Assembly (NCBI GenBank): GCA_025175895.1
Contig: CM046003.1
Coordinates: 43,704,335-43,768,334 of the forward strand
DNA from: Wurfbainia villosa
Taxonomy: Eukaryota; Streptophyta; Magnoliopsida; Zingiberales; Zingiberaceae
Reading direction: 5' to 3'
Length of the DNA stretch: 64,000 bases
Shown piece after piece: positions 48,843 to 59,992 of this stretch. Numbering within the stretch: the stretch's first letter is position 1; every line of letters starts with the position of its first letter. Below the pieces are notes generated by a model. That model was not told the DNA's origin. It saw only the letters and a program-made list of their open reading frames with translations, and did not search any database. The position numbers and the translations under genes were made by a program.

Positions 48843-50205
48843 CATATTTTCCAAGCGTTTTCCATGAGCCTTCCTAGCTCGGCTGGAGTCTCCGTTAGTT
48901 ATCCCTTTTGCGATCATGCTAATCGTACCTCGGTGAGGGGAATTATGTGTTTCTTGTTGAGGATTTTTTTTTAAGATATATATTGTCCCAGGTATATCAC
49001 GGGAGATCTCCAAGGGACCTTGGCTCAATTACGAGGTTCACAAGATCGGGGCCGCCTAGTGCTCTCGGGTGTCTCAGTCCTGGCTTTGAACCTCGATAGC
49101 TCAGGTCTTGCTTCTAGCCTTTGCTGTTGGTCTTGGACTACTTGTCGAATTTCATCAGCCAGCTTATGACATTCCTAGGTGGAATGCCCATAAAACTGGT
49201 GGAAGGCACAAAATTTTTGAGGTTGTCTCGAGATGGCTGGAAGCCTCGACACTTTGTTTACAGCTTGGACGACTCTTTCCTTAACTCATCTAGGAGCGTA
49301 ACTGTTGATCAAGTGAGGTGGATCAGCTTGGATAGGGAAGGGAATCTTCTTGTTTAGTCGAGTGGAGTTTGTCCTTTCCGATTTATTTTTATCCATGACA
49401 TTCTTGGCCTCCTCCAGGTTGATGTACTTCTCAGCTCGACCCAACAAAACTTCAAAATTGGCAGGGGGCCTTTTCATGAGGGACTTGAAGAAATCACCTC
49501 ATCTCAGTCCTTGAGAGAAAGCATTGACCAAGGTCTCAGCTATAGCAGATGGTACATCCATGGCTACCCGATTGAAGCGGTGAATGTAGTCTCTCAGGGA
49601 CTCCTGACTTCTTTGTTTCATGGACAAGAGATCGAGACTAGTTTTGTGATACCGCTTACTACTGGCGAAGTGCTACAGGAAGACAGTGCTTAGGTCTTCA
49701 AAGGATTGGATGGAGTCGACTGGCAGTTTATCAAACTATCTTTGAGTAGGTCTGACTAAGATTATAGAGAAAATCTTATATTTTACTCCGTCGGTATACT
49801 AATGCAACAAAGCAGCCTTCTCAAACCAATCGAGATGGTCCTCCAAGTCAGAGGAGCTATTGTACTCTCCTATTTGTAATGACTTCAAACGCTTAGGCAA
49901 TTTCTCAGATACAATATCTTAAGAGAAAGGTGTACCTCGGTTGCTCATTGGGGTTTTTCCCTTTTTGGGATCCCTTATAGGAGATTTTCAAGATGTGTCT
50001 TCTCGAGATTGTTCCCTTGGGGGTGCGACTGAGGATGACTCATCTGGAGCTGGTGGGATTGGGGTTGAAGCTGGGGGTGTCAGGGCCAGGATAGGAGGTG
50101 TTGAAACTGGGATAGGAGACATCGTCACTGGAATTGCATTTTGGGAAAAGTATCTTCGCAAAATTTCCTCAATGGTAGTGTGGACTATCGTGATGACATT
50201 CTCCT
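48843..50205 (-). pseudogene. E7 gypsy gag fragment, first copy
   Basis: Minus-strand reading gives a Ty3/gypsy gag region: SLDLLSMKQRSQESLRDYIH, then VAMDVPSAIAETLVNAFSQG, then a piece open at 49477-49286 (MKRPPANFEVLLGRAEKYIN). The frame carries stops. The fragment lies between the E8 insertion point and the duplication junction at 50205-50211. Confidence 0.85.
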
Positions 50206-50210
50206 ATCCC
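50206..50210. other. Duplication junction
   Basis: Five bases (ATCCC) match neither side and look like filler between unit 1 (ending in E7 gag) and unit 2 (starting in E8 gag). Filler of this kind suggests end joining rather than recombination between long repeats. Confidence 0.65.
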
Positions 50211-50950
50211 AGGAAGATGCTTCATCAGAGGAGGAGGGAGTCTCTATCTTCTTCTTCTTACCCTTGTTAGCTACTAGTGCCACTCCCCTAGATGGCTTGA
50301 TGCTTGGTTCTTCACTTATCCCTTCAAGCCTTGTTTTGTGGAGCTCCATGGTTGAAAAGAATTGCTCTAGAGTGGTTATCTCTAGATTCTTGGAGATGTA
50401 GAAAGAGTCCACCATTGAGCTCCATCTTGATGACCGAGGGAAGACATCTATTGCCTTCATGACCATGTCCCGGTTGGAGAGTATTTCTCCTACACTTGTT
50501 AGTCCAATCAAAATTTCTTTAAACCTAGACTGTAAAGAGTTTACCTTCTCTCCCTTTTTGAGTTTGATGTTGCTTAATTGGGAGCAAAGAAGATCTCTTC
50601 TTGCAAGCTTGGCCTCGGAAGTGCCTTCATGGAGCTCTATGAGTTTCTCCCACATTTCCTTGGCGCTTGCACATTCCCCTATCTGGTTGATCTCTTGTTA
50701 GAGGAGCACATTGAAGAGGTGGTGCTTGGCCTTTGAATTTGCAAGGTGCTCCTCCCTTTGCTTTTTAGTCCACCTTGAGTTCTCTATTGGTTCACCCTCT
50801 TCATCCCTAGGCATCTCAAAACCATTTTCCATTATAAGTATAATATCGAAATCGGTTTCAAAGAATACCTTCATTCTCTTCTTCCACCAAGAGAATTCTC
50901 CCTCGAACTTTGGTGGGTCCTCGACAAGCTACCTTAGCTCTGGTACCACT
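50211..50950 (-). pseudogene. E8 gag fragment, duplicated copy
   Basis: The frame open at 50655-50211 matches E8 gag (MWEKLIELHEGTSEAKL). The start codon region present at 47511 in the first copy is deleted here, so this copy has no normal start. Confidence 0.85.
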
Positions 50951-52254
50951 TGTATGAACGTTGGTGGCCGGCTATAGGGGGGGTGAATAGCCCTCAATCG
51001 TCGTACGATGGAATTGATTGTCTACAAAAAATATTAGTGCAACGGAAACAAACTAAACAAGCAATTAAGATAACACAAAGTAAAATACAATGCTAACAAA
51101 GATATAACATGGTTCACAGCCTCGCCGCTAATCCACAGTCTGATTCGTCTCCGGTAAATCACTCCGAAACCAATCTACTATTGATCTCTCCCTTTAGCCA
51201 AGCAAGGTGGAGGTAAACCTTTACAACAATGAGAACACTCCTTCTTTTATAATAGATGTGAGAGAAAACTAGGAGAAGGAGTTTCAGCTTTGTGGGGTAC
51301 TTAATAGGATGTTCATGAACATTACCCATTAAAAAGCCCACACCTTCTCTAAAAATAGAGAAGGTTGTTTTCTTCCCGTTGGCCACTAGCAGTCGACTGA
51401 TGCCCCGATCAGTCGACTGCTCCTGTAGCCGTTGCCCAATAACAGCTTCTTCCACGTTGGATTTCATCCAACAGCTCCCACATCAGTCGACTAATCTTCC
51501 CATCAGTCGACTGATGGAGCTATCAGTCGAGTGCCAGAAGCGAGCACTCAATTGATCACCATTCTGTGCTCGAAACCCTCGCGACTAGTCGACTGATGCC
51601 ATCATCAGTCGACTAGTGGTCTCGGCAGTCGACTAGTGGTCTCGGCAGTCGACTTCTAAACAGTGGCAGTCGACTGATGGCACAAAAACCAGACTCGTAT
51701 ACCAGTCGAGTCACAGTTGACTTGGAGCAGTCGACTGCCATGACATAGCAGTCGACTGATGCCGGGTAAACCTCAAACTTAACATCCATTTGAGTGTCCG
51801 GCGGTGGGGTAAATCTCAACCCTTGCGGTCGAGCCTCCGACACTTAGTCATTCGGCTAAGTTCATCTAATGAGCTACTTCCATTTCACTCATTCTCTCAT
51901 CTCACTTGAAGTCCCTCGCCGAAGCTCTCTTCGTTCACGACCACGTCCCTCAACAGCATCAGGCGCACGACTCTGCAATGCTCCTTCACGTCTCTTGCCC
52001 TCGAAGTCTACTTTCTTGGCTTTGCTTCAAGTCATCTCGTCCGGCGATCCCTTAGATGCATCAAGCGCACGACTCTGTAATGCTCCTTCACCGACTCAAG
52101 CATGAGATTGTGAGTTGGTGAAACTTGCCAAAGCTCCATGTGCGAATTACTAAATTCTGCAAGACTCCAACGCACATATCAAATCTAATCATCCTAACTT
52201 AAACCTTTTTCCACACACATCAAAACCATATCACATGGGTTGATTGCCCTAACA
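50951..52254 (-). repeat. E8 5' LTR, duplicated copy
   Basis: This 1304-bp LTR starts TGTATGAACG and ends CCCTAACA, followed again by CATAT (52255-52259). It contains a repeated 'CAGTCGACTAGTGGTCTCGG' unit near 51610-51650 absent from the first copy. Confidence 0.9.
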
Positions 52255-53944
52255 CATATTTTCCAAGAGTTTTCCATGAGCCTTCCTAGCTCGGCTGGAG
52301 TCTCTGTTAGTTATCCCTCCTATGATCATGCTAATTGTACCTCGATGAGGGGCATTATGTGTTTCTTGTTGAGGATTTTTTTGTCAAGATATATATTGTC
52401 CCAAGTATATCACGGGAGATCTCCAAGGGACCTTGGCTCAATTATCAGGTTCGCAAGATCGGGGCCGCCTAGTGCTCTCGGGTGTCTCAGTCCTGGCTTT
52501 GAACCTCGACAGCTCAGGTCTTGCTTCTAGCCTTTGCTGCTGGTCTTGGACTACTGGTCAAATTTCATCAGCCAACTTATGACATTCCTAGGTGGAATGC
52601 CCATAAACTTGGTGGAAGGCACAAAATTTTTGAGGTTGTCTCGAGATGGCTAGAAGCCTCGACACTTTGTTTACAGCTTGGACGACTCTTTCCTTAACTC
52701 ATATAGGAGCATAACTATTGATCAAGTGAGGTGGATTAGCTTGGATAGGGACGGGAATCTTCTTGTTTAGTCGAGTGGAGTTTGTCCTTTCCGATTTATT
52801 TTCATCCATGGCATTCTTGGCCTCCTTTAGGTTGATGTACTTTTCGGCTCGACCCAACAAAACTTCAAAATCGGCAAGGGGCCTTTTCATGAGGGACTTG
52901 AAGAAATCACCTCATCTCAGTCCTTGAGAGAAAGCATTGACCAAGGTCTCAGCTGTAGCAGATGCTACATCCATGGCTACCCGATTGAGGCAGTGAATGT
53001 AGTCTCTCAGGGACTCCTGACTTCTTTGTTTCATGGACAAGAGATTGAGACTAGTTTTGTGATACCGCTTACTACTGGCGAAGTGCTACAGGAAGACAAT
53101 GCTTAGGTCTTCAAAGGATCGGATGGAGCCGACTGGCAGTTTATCAAACTATCTTTGAGTAGGTCCGACTAAGATTATAGAGAAAATCTTACATTTTACT
53201 CCGTCAGTATACTGATGCAACAAAGCAGCCTTCTCAAACCAATCGAGATTGTCCTCAAAGTCAGAGGAGCTATTGTACTCTCCTATTTGTAATGACTTGA
53301 AACGCTTAGGCAATTTCTCAGATATAATATCTTGAGAGAAAGGTGTACCTCGGTTGCTCATTGGGGTTTTCCCTTTTTGGGATCCCTTATAGGAGATTTT
53401 CAAGATGCGTCTTCTCGAGATAGTTCCCTTGGGGGTGCGGCTGAGGATGACTCGTCTAGAGCTGGTGGGATTGGGGTTGAAGATGGGGGTGTCAGAGCCA
53501 GGATAGGAGGTGTTGAAACTGGGATAGGAGACATCGTCACCAGAATTGCATTCTGGGAAAAGTATCTTCGCGAAATTTCCTCAATGGTAGTGTGGACTAT
53601 CGTGATGACATTCTCCTTCATCAAAGCCTCCTTCTCCATGGAATCTTGATTCTTGGAATCTTCTCTGCGGTCTCTCATCTCTATGCCTCAGCTTAGAACT
53701 TTTTTCCATAGAAGATGTCAATTATGTTACGGTTTGAGGTCGAGAGATGAGAGATGAATTGGCAAGGAGTGATGACTCGACAAGGTGTTCATGACCGAAG
53801 TAGTAGGGGCTGACTGAACACAAGCTGAGGGGTCTTATGTGAGCAGGCATAGCTGGATCAACTACCTCTGGGGATTTGTCTGTTGCCATGGGGAATGAGC
53901 TTGAAGAAGACATTGAATGGGGGTCGTTGGAGCTGTAGGGGCGC
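52255..53944 (-). pseudogene. E7 gypsy gag, second copy with N-terminal end
   Basis: Minus-strand pieces: 53913-53722 (MSSSSSFPMATDKSPEVVD), 53678-53400 (MRDRREDSKNQDSMEKEALM...), 53403-53149, and 52890-52699 (MKRPLADFEVLLGRAEKYIN). Together they cover the N-terminal and central Ty3/gypsy gag, with stops between them. Only the part 52255-53616 is duplicated; the N-terminal end exists once, next to the LTR. A sequence like a gypsy primer site (GCGCCCCTACAGC, minus strand) adjoins the LTR at about 53932-53944. Confidence 0.82.
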
Positions 53945-54457
53945 TGACCTGAGAAAAACTCACAAATGAGTGAGGGAGGGCGCTGAGAGATGTCTCGACA
54001 ATGCCTCTCCGACGCTCAAGTCAAGGTCGGAGGAAGAAGATGAAGAAGAAATGTAGAGGAGAGCAAAGTTAAGAGGAAGAGGAGTTCCGGGAGGTTTCTC
54101 CGGTCTCCAAGATCCTTTCCTCTCCTCTTGTTACCTTTATATAGGGCCTGGAGCGGGCACAGATTTCAACTAGTAACCCTAGGTGGTACGACGTGTCGTG
54201 ATGATGACATAACTATCCGGGGAGAATGATTGGACACCTGACCACATTAATGCAGCAAACGCAAATTATAAAGGAGCTTAATGAATTCAATCCGCGTGGT
54301 TGATAGGAGACAAAACTCCATCGCTCATTCTTTTGGGCCGAGACAATCGAGACATCGGAGAGTCTTTTCTTGTAGAGCTTGAGTCGACTCCTCTTGCCTT
54401 TGACCAGGATCATCTTCGGACTCCAACTCAACTTGACTATTATTGTTGACTCGGTCA
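53945..54457 (-). repeat. E7 5' LTR (probable)
   Basis: Bounded by TGACC at 53945 and GGTCA at 54457, a 5-bp inverted end pair, immediately outside the probable primer site. A minus-strand TATATAAAGG box lies at about 54136-54145. Its middle resembles part of the E4 LTR (TCCGACGCTCAAGTCAAGG and neighbouring purine-rich sequence), so E4 and E7 may belong to related gypsy groups. The partner LTR is not in the window, so the boundaries are inferred. Confidence 0.65.
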
Positions 54458-55566
54458 CTTAGGTTAATGTATTTTTCTCCCCATCAATAATTTAATTCTT
54501 TCCTGCCTAAATGAGTTTAGCTCGTAAATATTTTAAATTATTGGCTAAAATGGATTTTACTCAATAAATAATTATATTTATCTGCCCAGATTCATTTTGA
54601 TAGTAGTTTTTAATTTTTGTTAGATAAAAATAAATTTAGTCATTAATTTTTAATCTTTTACTGCTCAAAATTGAATATAATTTGTAACTTTTAATTTTTT
54701 ACTAGTAAAAATTAAATTTGGCCAATAATCTTTAATTTTTATTACTAATTAAGTTTAATCGATACTTTTTTAAATTTTTATTGGACAAAGTTAGATTTAA
54801 TTGATAATTTTTTATTTTTAAAAATTTAAATTTATACAGATAAAGTTGGATTTGACCATAATTTTTAATTTTTTACTAGTCAAAATATATTTTATTGATA
54901 ATTTACTTGTCAAATTTAATTTTGGCCGTTAAATATTTAAAAAATACTGGTCAAATAGATTTAGTTAGTAATTAAAAATAATATTTCAGCTAAAATCAAT
55001 TTTAGCTAGTATTTTAATTTTATTTTCTTAATAAAAATAAATTTGTCCGTTATTTACCAGTCATATATAATCTTGGCTAGTAAAATATTTTAAAAAAACA
55101 CCAAACAAATGAGTTGATAAATATAATTGTTTGTTGGTCAAAATAAATTTTGGACGATATTTTAATAAAATTATTGCTAAAAATTTTGGACGTATATTTA
55201 TTAAAAGAAAACTAATTTGCTTGCGAAAATTTAGCCAATAATTACATTAATTTTGATTGCTAAAAATTAAAAAATATCATCTAAAATTTTTTTGGGTGGA
55301 ATTTATTTTCTTTTTGCAAATTTTTGTTGTCTTGTTAATTAAAAAAAACGATGAGATTTAATAAAATTAGCAGCAAAAATAATAGGTCAGTAATTTTAAT
55401 AAATAAAAACTAATATATCAATCACAATAGTAGATATTTATATTAATTTTAACCAATAAAAAAAATAAAAATATAATCTAAAATTTATTTTAATGGCAAA
55501 TTTGTTTATCAAATTTTACTGTTTCAATTTTTATTTTTAATTTAACGACAAAATTTAAAATTTATT
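54458..55566. repeat. AT-rich degenerate repeat
   Basis: More than 1 kb of very AT-rich sequence in which phrases such as TTTAATTTTTTACTAGTCAAAA and AAATTTAATTTTGGCC return in altered form every 50-70 bp or so. It reads like an old tandem array, or the eroded interior of a small transposon. No gene seen. Confidence 0.55.
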
Positions 55567-55963
55567 TTGATGATTCAAGGTTCTAATTTTGAGATGGAAC
55601 TAAATCGTTACAAAAACCAAATACCGTTGCTGATGGCACTTTGTGATAGATTACAAGTCATCTCAAAAGAACATTTCACAAGAAATAAAATTTGCAATGG
55701 TTATTATGGTTTTCACAATTTTATTGCAAATTGCACTCAATTTTCCTGGTATCACAATTAACCATCGTGGGAAGACTATAATTTTGGCTGACATGTATGA
55801 AATTTGGCAAGACAGTTATGAAATTAAAGAGGATGTCCATCCCTTAGAGAAAAAAAAGATTCAAGTAAGAAACTTGTCGAAAATAACAAGTGTTCGAAAG
55901 ATGATAACACGAAAGACAAAAGAGTTAATAAATAATAAGATCGATAAGAAAGTTCCAAGTTAG
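55567..55963 (+). other. Unrecognised overlapping short open frames
   Basis: Two overlapping plus-strand frames (55567-55761 and 55643-55963; 64 and 106 codons) stand out against AT-rich surroundings. The second has a hydrophobic start and a lysine-rich C-terminal half. I recognise no family, and nothing marks either as expressed. Confidence 0.2.
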
Positions 55964-56409
55964 AAGTGTCCACTTGAGGATCATTAAGTAGGGAAATCTT
56001 CATCAGGATGAAATTGTACTATTTATATGAATACGTAATCAATTATATTTTTCTAACGCTTATTAATAGAAGGGATATTTTGATGAAAAGTATACAAATT
56101 TTCTAATTTACTCTCTTCTCTCTCTCAAACTATTATACTTCGGGTACTCGGTTTAAAATTTTGTCCAAGACTCAGATGATCATCTATTGTCTTATCAATC
56201 ATGTTTATGGACATAGTTCTTCCGTAATTTACTCCTCAAATTTTAAAAGGCCAAGACAAAAAAATATTAGATTGACATTTTCAACTTTTTACACAATTAT
56301 ACTTTGTCAACTTAATTAATTATCATAGAAACTGATCATGCCTCAACAATTTACTTTGCCTGCAAGACTTTAAACTTTGAAGTGCAAGAAAATTGAAAAT
56401 TCCTTAGTG
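55964..56409 (+). promoter_or_regulatory. Upstream region of the alpha-amylase gene
   Basis: About 450 bp without a transposon that I can recognise. It holds a pyrimidine-rich tract (about 56110-56128), TTGAC cores of W-box type (about 56272 and, reversed, 56308), and AAAAGG, the reverse of a CCTTTT pyrimidine box (about 56245). I do not see a complete gibberellin-response TAACAAA or a TATCCAC box. These short motifs are weak evidence. Confidence 0.35.
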
Positions 56410-56421
56410 TATATATATATT
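56410..56421 (+). promoter_or_regulatory. TATA box of the alpha-amylase gene (probable)
   Basis: A TATATATATATT run lies about 30-40 bp before the first in-frame ATG (56450) and about 90-100 bp before the second (56510). Transcription starting about 30 bp downstream would leave almost no leader before 56450 but a normal leader before 56510. Confidence 0.5.
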
Positions 56422-56509
56422 CTTATCTCAATCTGTTTGTTTGGTTGGCATGATTAACTCCAGTGTGTTTCCTCTGCCCAGTCTCTTCTTCTCTTTGACC
56501 TCATTACGT

Positions 56510-58046
56510 ATGTTGTCTCTCCCTCTCGCCTTACTTGTACTCTCTCTGTGTCCTAACCCTGCTGTACCGCAGATACTGCTACAGGTACTTGATTGATTAA
56601 TTAGTTTTCCCTACTGCTCAGCTTAGCTTTCATGGTCGATCTTGGCATGCAGGGATTTAACTGGGAGTCATGGAAACAGGGAGGAGGAGGATGGTACCGC
56701 TTGTTAATGGATCAAGTACCTGAAATCCATAAAGCTGGAATCACCCATGTCTGGCTTCCTCCACCCTCCCATTCTGTTTCACCACAAGGTTCTGCAATTC
56801 TTTTGTGGTCGATGCATTTCGATCGATTCTACTTCAATTCAATGATATATAGAAGTATGTTGATTTGTTCAGGGTACCTGCCGGGAAGGCTTTACGACCT
56901 CAATGCTTCGCGATATGGAAACCAGACAGAACTGGAAACTCTCATTCGCCGGTTCCACCGCAACAACATACAGTGCATCGCCGACATCGTCATTAACCAC
57001 CGGACGGCCGAGTACAAAGATCGGCGAGGGGTGTACTGCGTCTTCGAAGGCGGAACCAAGGACAGCCGCCTCGACTGGGGTCCCCACATGATCTGCCGCG
57101 ACGATGTCTACTCGGACGGCACCGGGAACCCGGACACCGGCGCCGACTACGGCCCCGCCCCCGACATCGACCACCTCAATCCCAGGGTGCAGCGGGAGCT
57201 GGTCGACTGGATGAACTGGCTCAAGTCCCGGGTCGGCTTCGACGGTTGGCGCCTCGACTTCGCCCGCGGCTACTTCTCCTCCTTTGCCAGGCTCTACGTC
57301 GAGCGGACCCGGCCGAGCATCGCCATCGGGGAGCTGTGGGCCCCGCTGACCTACGAGAGTGGAGGCCGGCCGGCGTACGACCAGAACGTGCACCGGCAGC
57401 AGTTGGTGAACTGGGTGGATGCGGTACGAGGCCCCGCGGCGGCGTTCGACTACACCACCAAGGGGATCCTGCAGCGGGCGGTGGAGAGGGAGCTCTGGAG
57501 GCTGCGGGACCGCGACGGCAAGGCGCCGGGCATGATCGGGTGGTACCCGCAGAAGGCGGTGACGTTCATCGACAACCACGACACCGGCTCCACGCAGCGC
57601 CAGTGGCCTTTCCCCCCTGACAAGATCATGCTCGGCTACGCCTACATCCTCACGCACCCGGGAATCCCCATGATCGTAACTAAGCTACACACAACTGTTC
57701 TCCAAACGACAAAATCTTGCTCCATTGTTCATCCATCTGCTGGCTCGTGCAGTTCTACGACCACCTGTTCGACTACAATTTGAAGCCCCAAATCACGAAG
57801 CTGATGGAGATACGGCGACGGAACAGGATCCAGCCGGGGAGCCGCCTCCGGATGTTGGTGGCGGACAGCGACCTGTACGTGGCCATGATCGACGAGAAGG
57901 TGATGACAAAGATAGGAGAGAGGTACGAGGTGGATAAGGAGCTGATTCCTAGAGATTTCCGCCTCGCCACCTCCAACACCGACTACGCTGTGTGGGAGAA
58001 GAATTCCTCTGCATATTCACACCTGGAGAATGACGAACACGAGTAG
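56510..58046 (+). CDS. Alpha-amylase, secreted plant type, four exons
   Basis: Endo-hydrolysis of starch alpha-1,4 bonds (glycoside hydrolase family 13). Exons: 56510-56584, 56653-56788, 56873-57675, 57753-58046; all introns are GT-AG (68, 84 and 77 bp). The 435-residue product fits cereal-type amylases. Exon 1 encodes a hydrophobic signal-like sequence (MLSLPLALLVLSLC) and ends QILLQ, joining GFNWESWK in exon 2 as in barley and rice enzymes. Catalytic residues by position: Asp199 (GWRLDFARG), Glu224 (IGELW), Asp307 (DNHDTGS). The domain-B calcium region (NHRTAEY to PDIDHLN, about 112-173) is conserved. The surface-site Trp pair of barley AMY1 reads Trp294-Tyr295 here. Domain C keeps RYEV and ends DYAVWEK plus a 14-residue acidic tail. 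An in-frame ATG at 56450 would add 20 residues. No stop or frameshift was found, and it appears functional. Likely secreted, for starch mobilisation; tissue unknown. Confidence 0.93.
56789..56872 (+). other. Alpha-amylase intron 2, open in frame
   Basis: The 84-bp intron is bounded by AAG|GTTCTG and TTCAG|GG. Its length is a multiple of three and it has no in-frame stop, so an unspliced transcript would add 28 residues between SPQ and GYLPGRLYD without breaking the frame. Family comparison places an intron exactly here, so splicing is the default reading. Confidence 0.8.
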
Positions 58047-58418
58047 CGATCAGGATCATCAATCCACAAGAACTTCACAATGTATTTGTCCAAATCTAAT
58101 ATCAACAGTAGAGCTAGCTAGGAGAGAGCACACACTGAGCTGACAAAACTTATATGAACCATTTTTTTTATTTTTTTCTTTTAGAAACAGAGCACTGATA
58201 TGTAGATAATAATATGGAACGAACTGAGAAATTAACATAAGCTACACCTCGAAAAAACTAAAGCTATCAGGCTTTGAAACTTGCCAATGTTTGATGGGGA
58301 GAAGAGGCCAGATGCTAAGGATGTTGGTAAGATTATAAATATGCATGAATATATGAAAATTGAAAACCACTTATAGATCTTTTGCTTGCTCCAAATTCTT
58401 CTTTTTAGATAAGATTTC
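58047..58418 (+). other. 3' flank of alpha-amylase
   Basis: Probable 3' untranslated region followed by spacer. No canonical AATAAA was seen. No gene or transposon end recognised before E9 at 58419. Confidence 0.5.
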
Positions 58419-59992
58419 TGTTGGTGCAATCAGCTCGGGTCACGATTAATTAGATTTGAGTTCGACTCGAGTAGTATTTTGATATTTGACGATGAGTTGA
58501 TCATTGTTTGATAATGGATTGACTATATATATGATTGATATGAGGTTAAGCATATGATAGAGAAGTCCAAGTGGATACTTGGCATGGAAAGTCTAAGTAT
58601 GAATCTTGACAATTGGAAAGTCCAACATATAGTTGCCAAGGAAAGTCGAAGCATGAGTCTCGACATTTGAAAAGTTCAATATGAAGTTGGCAAGGAAAGT
58701 CCAAGGGTGTGAAATTTGTGACGTAAAGTTCAAGCGGTAGTCTTGGTAGCATAAGTCCAATAGTTGACGGCGTAAGTCTAAGCGTGTATCTTGACAGTGT
58801 AAGCTCAAATGTGCCTTGACTGTGTAAACCTGATTAGTATGACAATAGCCGATGGAAGCACATGAAGGCTAGCATATGGATGAACAAGTCATGGATTACT
58901 TGGAGGGATCAGAGGCGTGAGGCTGATGGAGGTGGCTAGAAGGCTTAGGTCTAGGCTAAGGGTGATCTAGCAAGTATGAGGGGATCATATTTGGGGTAAA
59001 CATCATGGTTGAGATTTAACAATTGACTGGGGTTATGGACCAATCGACTAAGGTCAAGTATTTTGACACTTGGCAGCCGAGTCGACTTTGAGCAGTCAAC
59101 TGGGATTATGACAAGTTGACTGGTCGGTAGTCGACTAGCGTTTGACTGTGGCCGTGTGGCCTTGGCAGTCAATTACCAAATTTGGGCAATCGACTGGCCT
59201 TGAGCAGTTGACTGTCATGGAGGGTAGTTGACTACTGGTCGAGAACATGGGCATAGAAAGTTCGGTAGACGACTGAGCAGTCGGCTACAAGCTTGGAAGT
59301 CGACTGTTGGTAATGGCAGTTGACTGTCAGTGTATCCTTGGCTGGAATGCCAATGTGGATCAAGTCCATTGTGAGACAACGACACTGTAGACACTCAATT
59401 GGGATCTTTTGGCAGTCGACTAGGGTTATGGACCAGTCCACTAAGGTTATGGACTAGTCGACTGGTCAAGTATCTTGACACTTGGCAGCCGAGTCAACTC
59501 TGAGCAGTCGACTGAGATTATGACAAGTCGACTGATCGGTAATCGATTGATGTTCAACTACAGCTGCGTGACCTTGGCAGTCGATTGCCAGATTTGGGAA
59601 GTCGACTAGCCTTGCAATGATCGCCGGGAGGGGCACCATTGCTAGTTGAGAACACGGCACGTAAAGTCGGGTAGATGGATCGAGCATTTATAGACTTGGC
59701 AATCAACTGTCAGTGTATTCGTTGGTTGGAATGTCAACGTGGATCAAGTTCATTGTGAGACAATGACACTGTAGGCAGTCGACTGGGACCTTTTGGCAGT
59801 CGACTGTCAAGCGCGGAATCAACCTGATGTAGGTATAAAAGGAGCAGTTCATGGAGGATTTCTGCCATTGTTTTCTTGAGGGGTTCTTGAGGCGATTTCG
59901 AGGCGAAGTGCTGGTGCATTTCAAGGTCCTTCAAGCTCATCCAAGCAATCAACAAGTAAAACATTGAAAGCGATCTTATGTAAAGTGCTCTT
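58419..59992 (+). mobile_element. E9: truncated LTR of the E3/E5 type
   Basis: Starts TGTTGGTGCAATCAG and follows the E3-type LTR: 'AAGTCCAAG...CTTGGC' phrases, then CAGTCGACTG-type palindromes (59030-59810) and TATAAAAGG at about 59835-59843. It stops at 59992 where E10 begins, in the part that in E3 precedes the last 400 bp of LTR. The remainder should lie beyond E10, outside the window. It is more diverged than E3 or E5. Confidence 0.8.

Larger units (their letters stand above)
46786..50205. repeat. Tandem duplication, first unit
   Basis: This 3.42-kb unit contains the first part of E8 gag, the whole E8 5' LTR and 1.36 kb of the E7 gag region. It is repeated directly at 50211-53616. Both units share the E8-E7 junction at the same place, so the duplication happened after E8 inserted. 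Confidence 0.9.
50211..53616. repeat. Tandem duplication, second unit
   Basis: This 3.41-kb unit corresponds to 46786-50204 with scattered changes. Differences include loss of about 50 bp around the gag start codon (near 50918) and a small internal repeat in the LTR near 51605-51650. After 53616 the single-copy E7 sequence continues. Confidence 0.9.

Noticed and set aside
47575..52254. Two separate E8-type elements at 43352-48842 and 50211-52254
   Set aside because: The second set shares the same insertion junction with E7 gag and lacks its own second LTR, so a tandem duplication explains it better.
56869..57657. 262-codon open frame antisense to the alpha-amylase
   Set aside because: It mirrors GC-rich codons of amylase exon 3; no family recognised and no start context of its own.
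56632..57783. Amylase as a single 383-residue frame starting at 56632
   Set aside because: This start lies in intron 1 and the frame reads through introns 2 and 3. The spliced model restores the family sequence at all three junctions.
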